DNA of 64,000 nt from Alphaproteobacteria bacterium. GTDB lineage: Bacteria > Pseudomonadota > Alphaproteobacteria > UBA8366 > Aestuariispiraceae. The stretch spans positions 3,046,001 through 3,110,000 of the forward strand of contig JAWPMN010000001.1 of assembly GCA_033344895.1 (NCBI GenBank), written 5' to 3'. Position numbers and translations under genes: made by a program. The stretch's first letter is position 1. Every line of letters starts with the position of its first letter. Under the pieces are notes generated by a model. That model was not told the origin of the DNA and did no database searches. It saw only the letters and a program-made list of their open reading frames with translations. Shown piece after piece: positions 63,678 through 64,000 of this stretch.

Positions 63678-64000
63678 TCAGAGGTCCCGGTAACGATCAT
63701 CGGGCAACTCGTACACGCCGTTGCCGATATGACAATAGGTCAGGTCACGGTCCTCGCTTCGCATGCGCCAGGTGATCAGGCGCTGCGTCATCTCCAGCAT
63801 CGGTTCGCGATAGGCCGGGTCGTCTGCGCGGTTGACCAACTGTGCGGGGTCATCCTGCAAGTCGAAGAACAGCGGCGGCAGCGCAGCGAAGTGGACATAT
63901 TTGTAGCGGTCGGTCCGGATAACGGCGATGCCGCATTCATCGGTCCTCAACCCCAGGGCCGTTTCCGCCGATTGAGCGGTCGGGTCCCCGAAATCGTACT
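63678..64000 (-). CDS. Sulfatase/phosphonate monoester hydrolase-family protein, C-terminal part
   Basis: Only the last ~107 residues are inside the window; the gene starts beyond 64000 on the minus strand. The visible end contains YDFGDPT, TDRYKYVHFAALPPLFFDL and DDPAQLVNRADDP, which is the C-terminal signature of the alkaline-phosphatase-fold sulfatase/phosphonate monoester hydrolase family. The catalytic Cys/Ser region is not visible. Its stop is 3 bp before the GDPD start. Both neighbours act on phospho- or sulfo-esters, which hints at joint scavenging (inference). Confidence 0.82.
   Translation of the reverse strand, partial: YDFGDPTAQSAETALGLRTDECGIAVIRTDRYKYVHFAALPPLFFDLQDDPAQLVNRADDPAYREPMLEMTQRLITWRMRSEDRDLTYCHIGNGVYELPDDRYRDL

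Overview
The window is high-GC, almost fully coding DNA from a Gram-negative, aerobic alphaproteobacterium, probably a marine member of the Rhodospirillales or a related order. That placement is inferred from gene content: an endonuclease-type MutL, serine-cycle genes (sga-mtkA-mtkB), several single-domain PAS_5-type proteins, orphan TadE/TadG-like proteins, a class GN sortase beside a VIT/VWA protein, two cupin DMSP-lyase-like proteins, bipartite GlnE and an alphaproteobacterial AsmA/YhdP-like giant. No tRNA, rRNA, CRISPR array, transposase or prophage was seen. It reads as chromosomal core with small accessory islets.

Layout. 0-8 kb: end of pgi, mutL, an MFS transporter, a three-gene TadG/TadE-like surface operon, pdxJ and an EamA transporter. 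8-14 kb: a minus-strand C1/glyoxylate block (55-aa ORF, sga, mtkA, mtkB, terminator) behind a LuxR-type regulator whose receiver domain has lost its phosphoacceptor Asp; upstream lie a D-threonine-aldolase-family enzyme and a Pmp3-type membrane peptide. 14-21 kb: a PAS_5-type protein, a cupin DMSP-lyase-like gene translationally coupled to a 2-keto-4-pentenoate hydratase-family gene, an aspartate aminotransferase, the sortase/VIT-VWA pair and serB. 21-25 kb: a 967-aa FecR-domain protein with an extremely acidic, internally repeated tail, divergent from an exported SUMF1-fold protein that lacks the catalytic cysteines.

26-37 kb: miaA, ilvB-ilvH with a strong terminator, an unrecognised pair (helical lipoprotein plus 121-aa helical protein), asd, an MBL-fold hydrolase, a ChrR-like cupin divergent from a TetR regulator with two operator-like repeats, an acetyltransferase, a DUF2238 membrane protein, leuB, and GFA and GNAT genes. 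37-46 kb: a coiled-coil protein, LysE, a CutA-like protein, a homocysteine methyltransferase, and the glycine-cleavage operon gcvT-gcvH-gcvP behind a tandem glycine riboswitch. 46-64 kb: a PAS_5-type protein, a lipoprotein, a double-CDGSH protein, ispH-thrB-rnhA, LysE, an MCP, sufE, a second cupin lyase-like protein, a PAS_5-type gene with an in-frame amber codon, an AsmA-like giant, glnE, a fluoroacetate-dehalogenase-like hydrolase, an EamA transporter, a GDPD and the end of a sulfatase.

Metabolic reading (inference): SgaA, MtkAB, the riboswitch-controlled glycine cleavage system and SerB all act on glycine, serine and glyoxylate, so the region is rich in C1/C2 metabolism. The cupin lyase-like proteins and homocysteine methyltransferase hint at methylated-sulfur use. 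IlvBH, LeuB, Asd and ThrB cover branched-chain and aspartate-family amino acid synthesis. The least explained parts are the acidic FecR protein, the lipoprotein/helical pair, the pseudo-receiver regulator and the cupin-hydratase operon.
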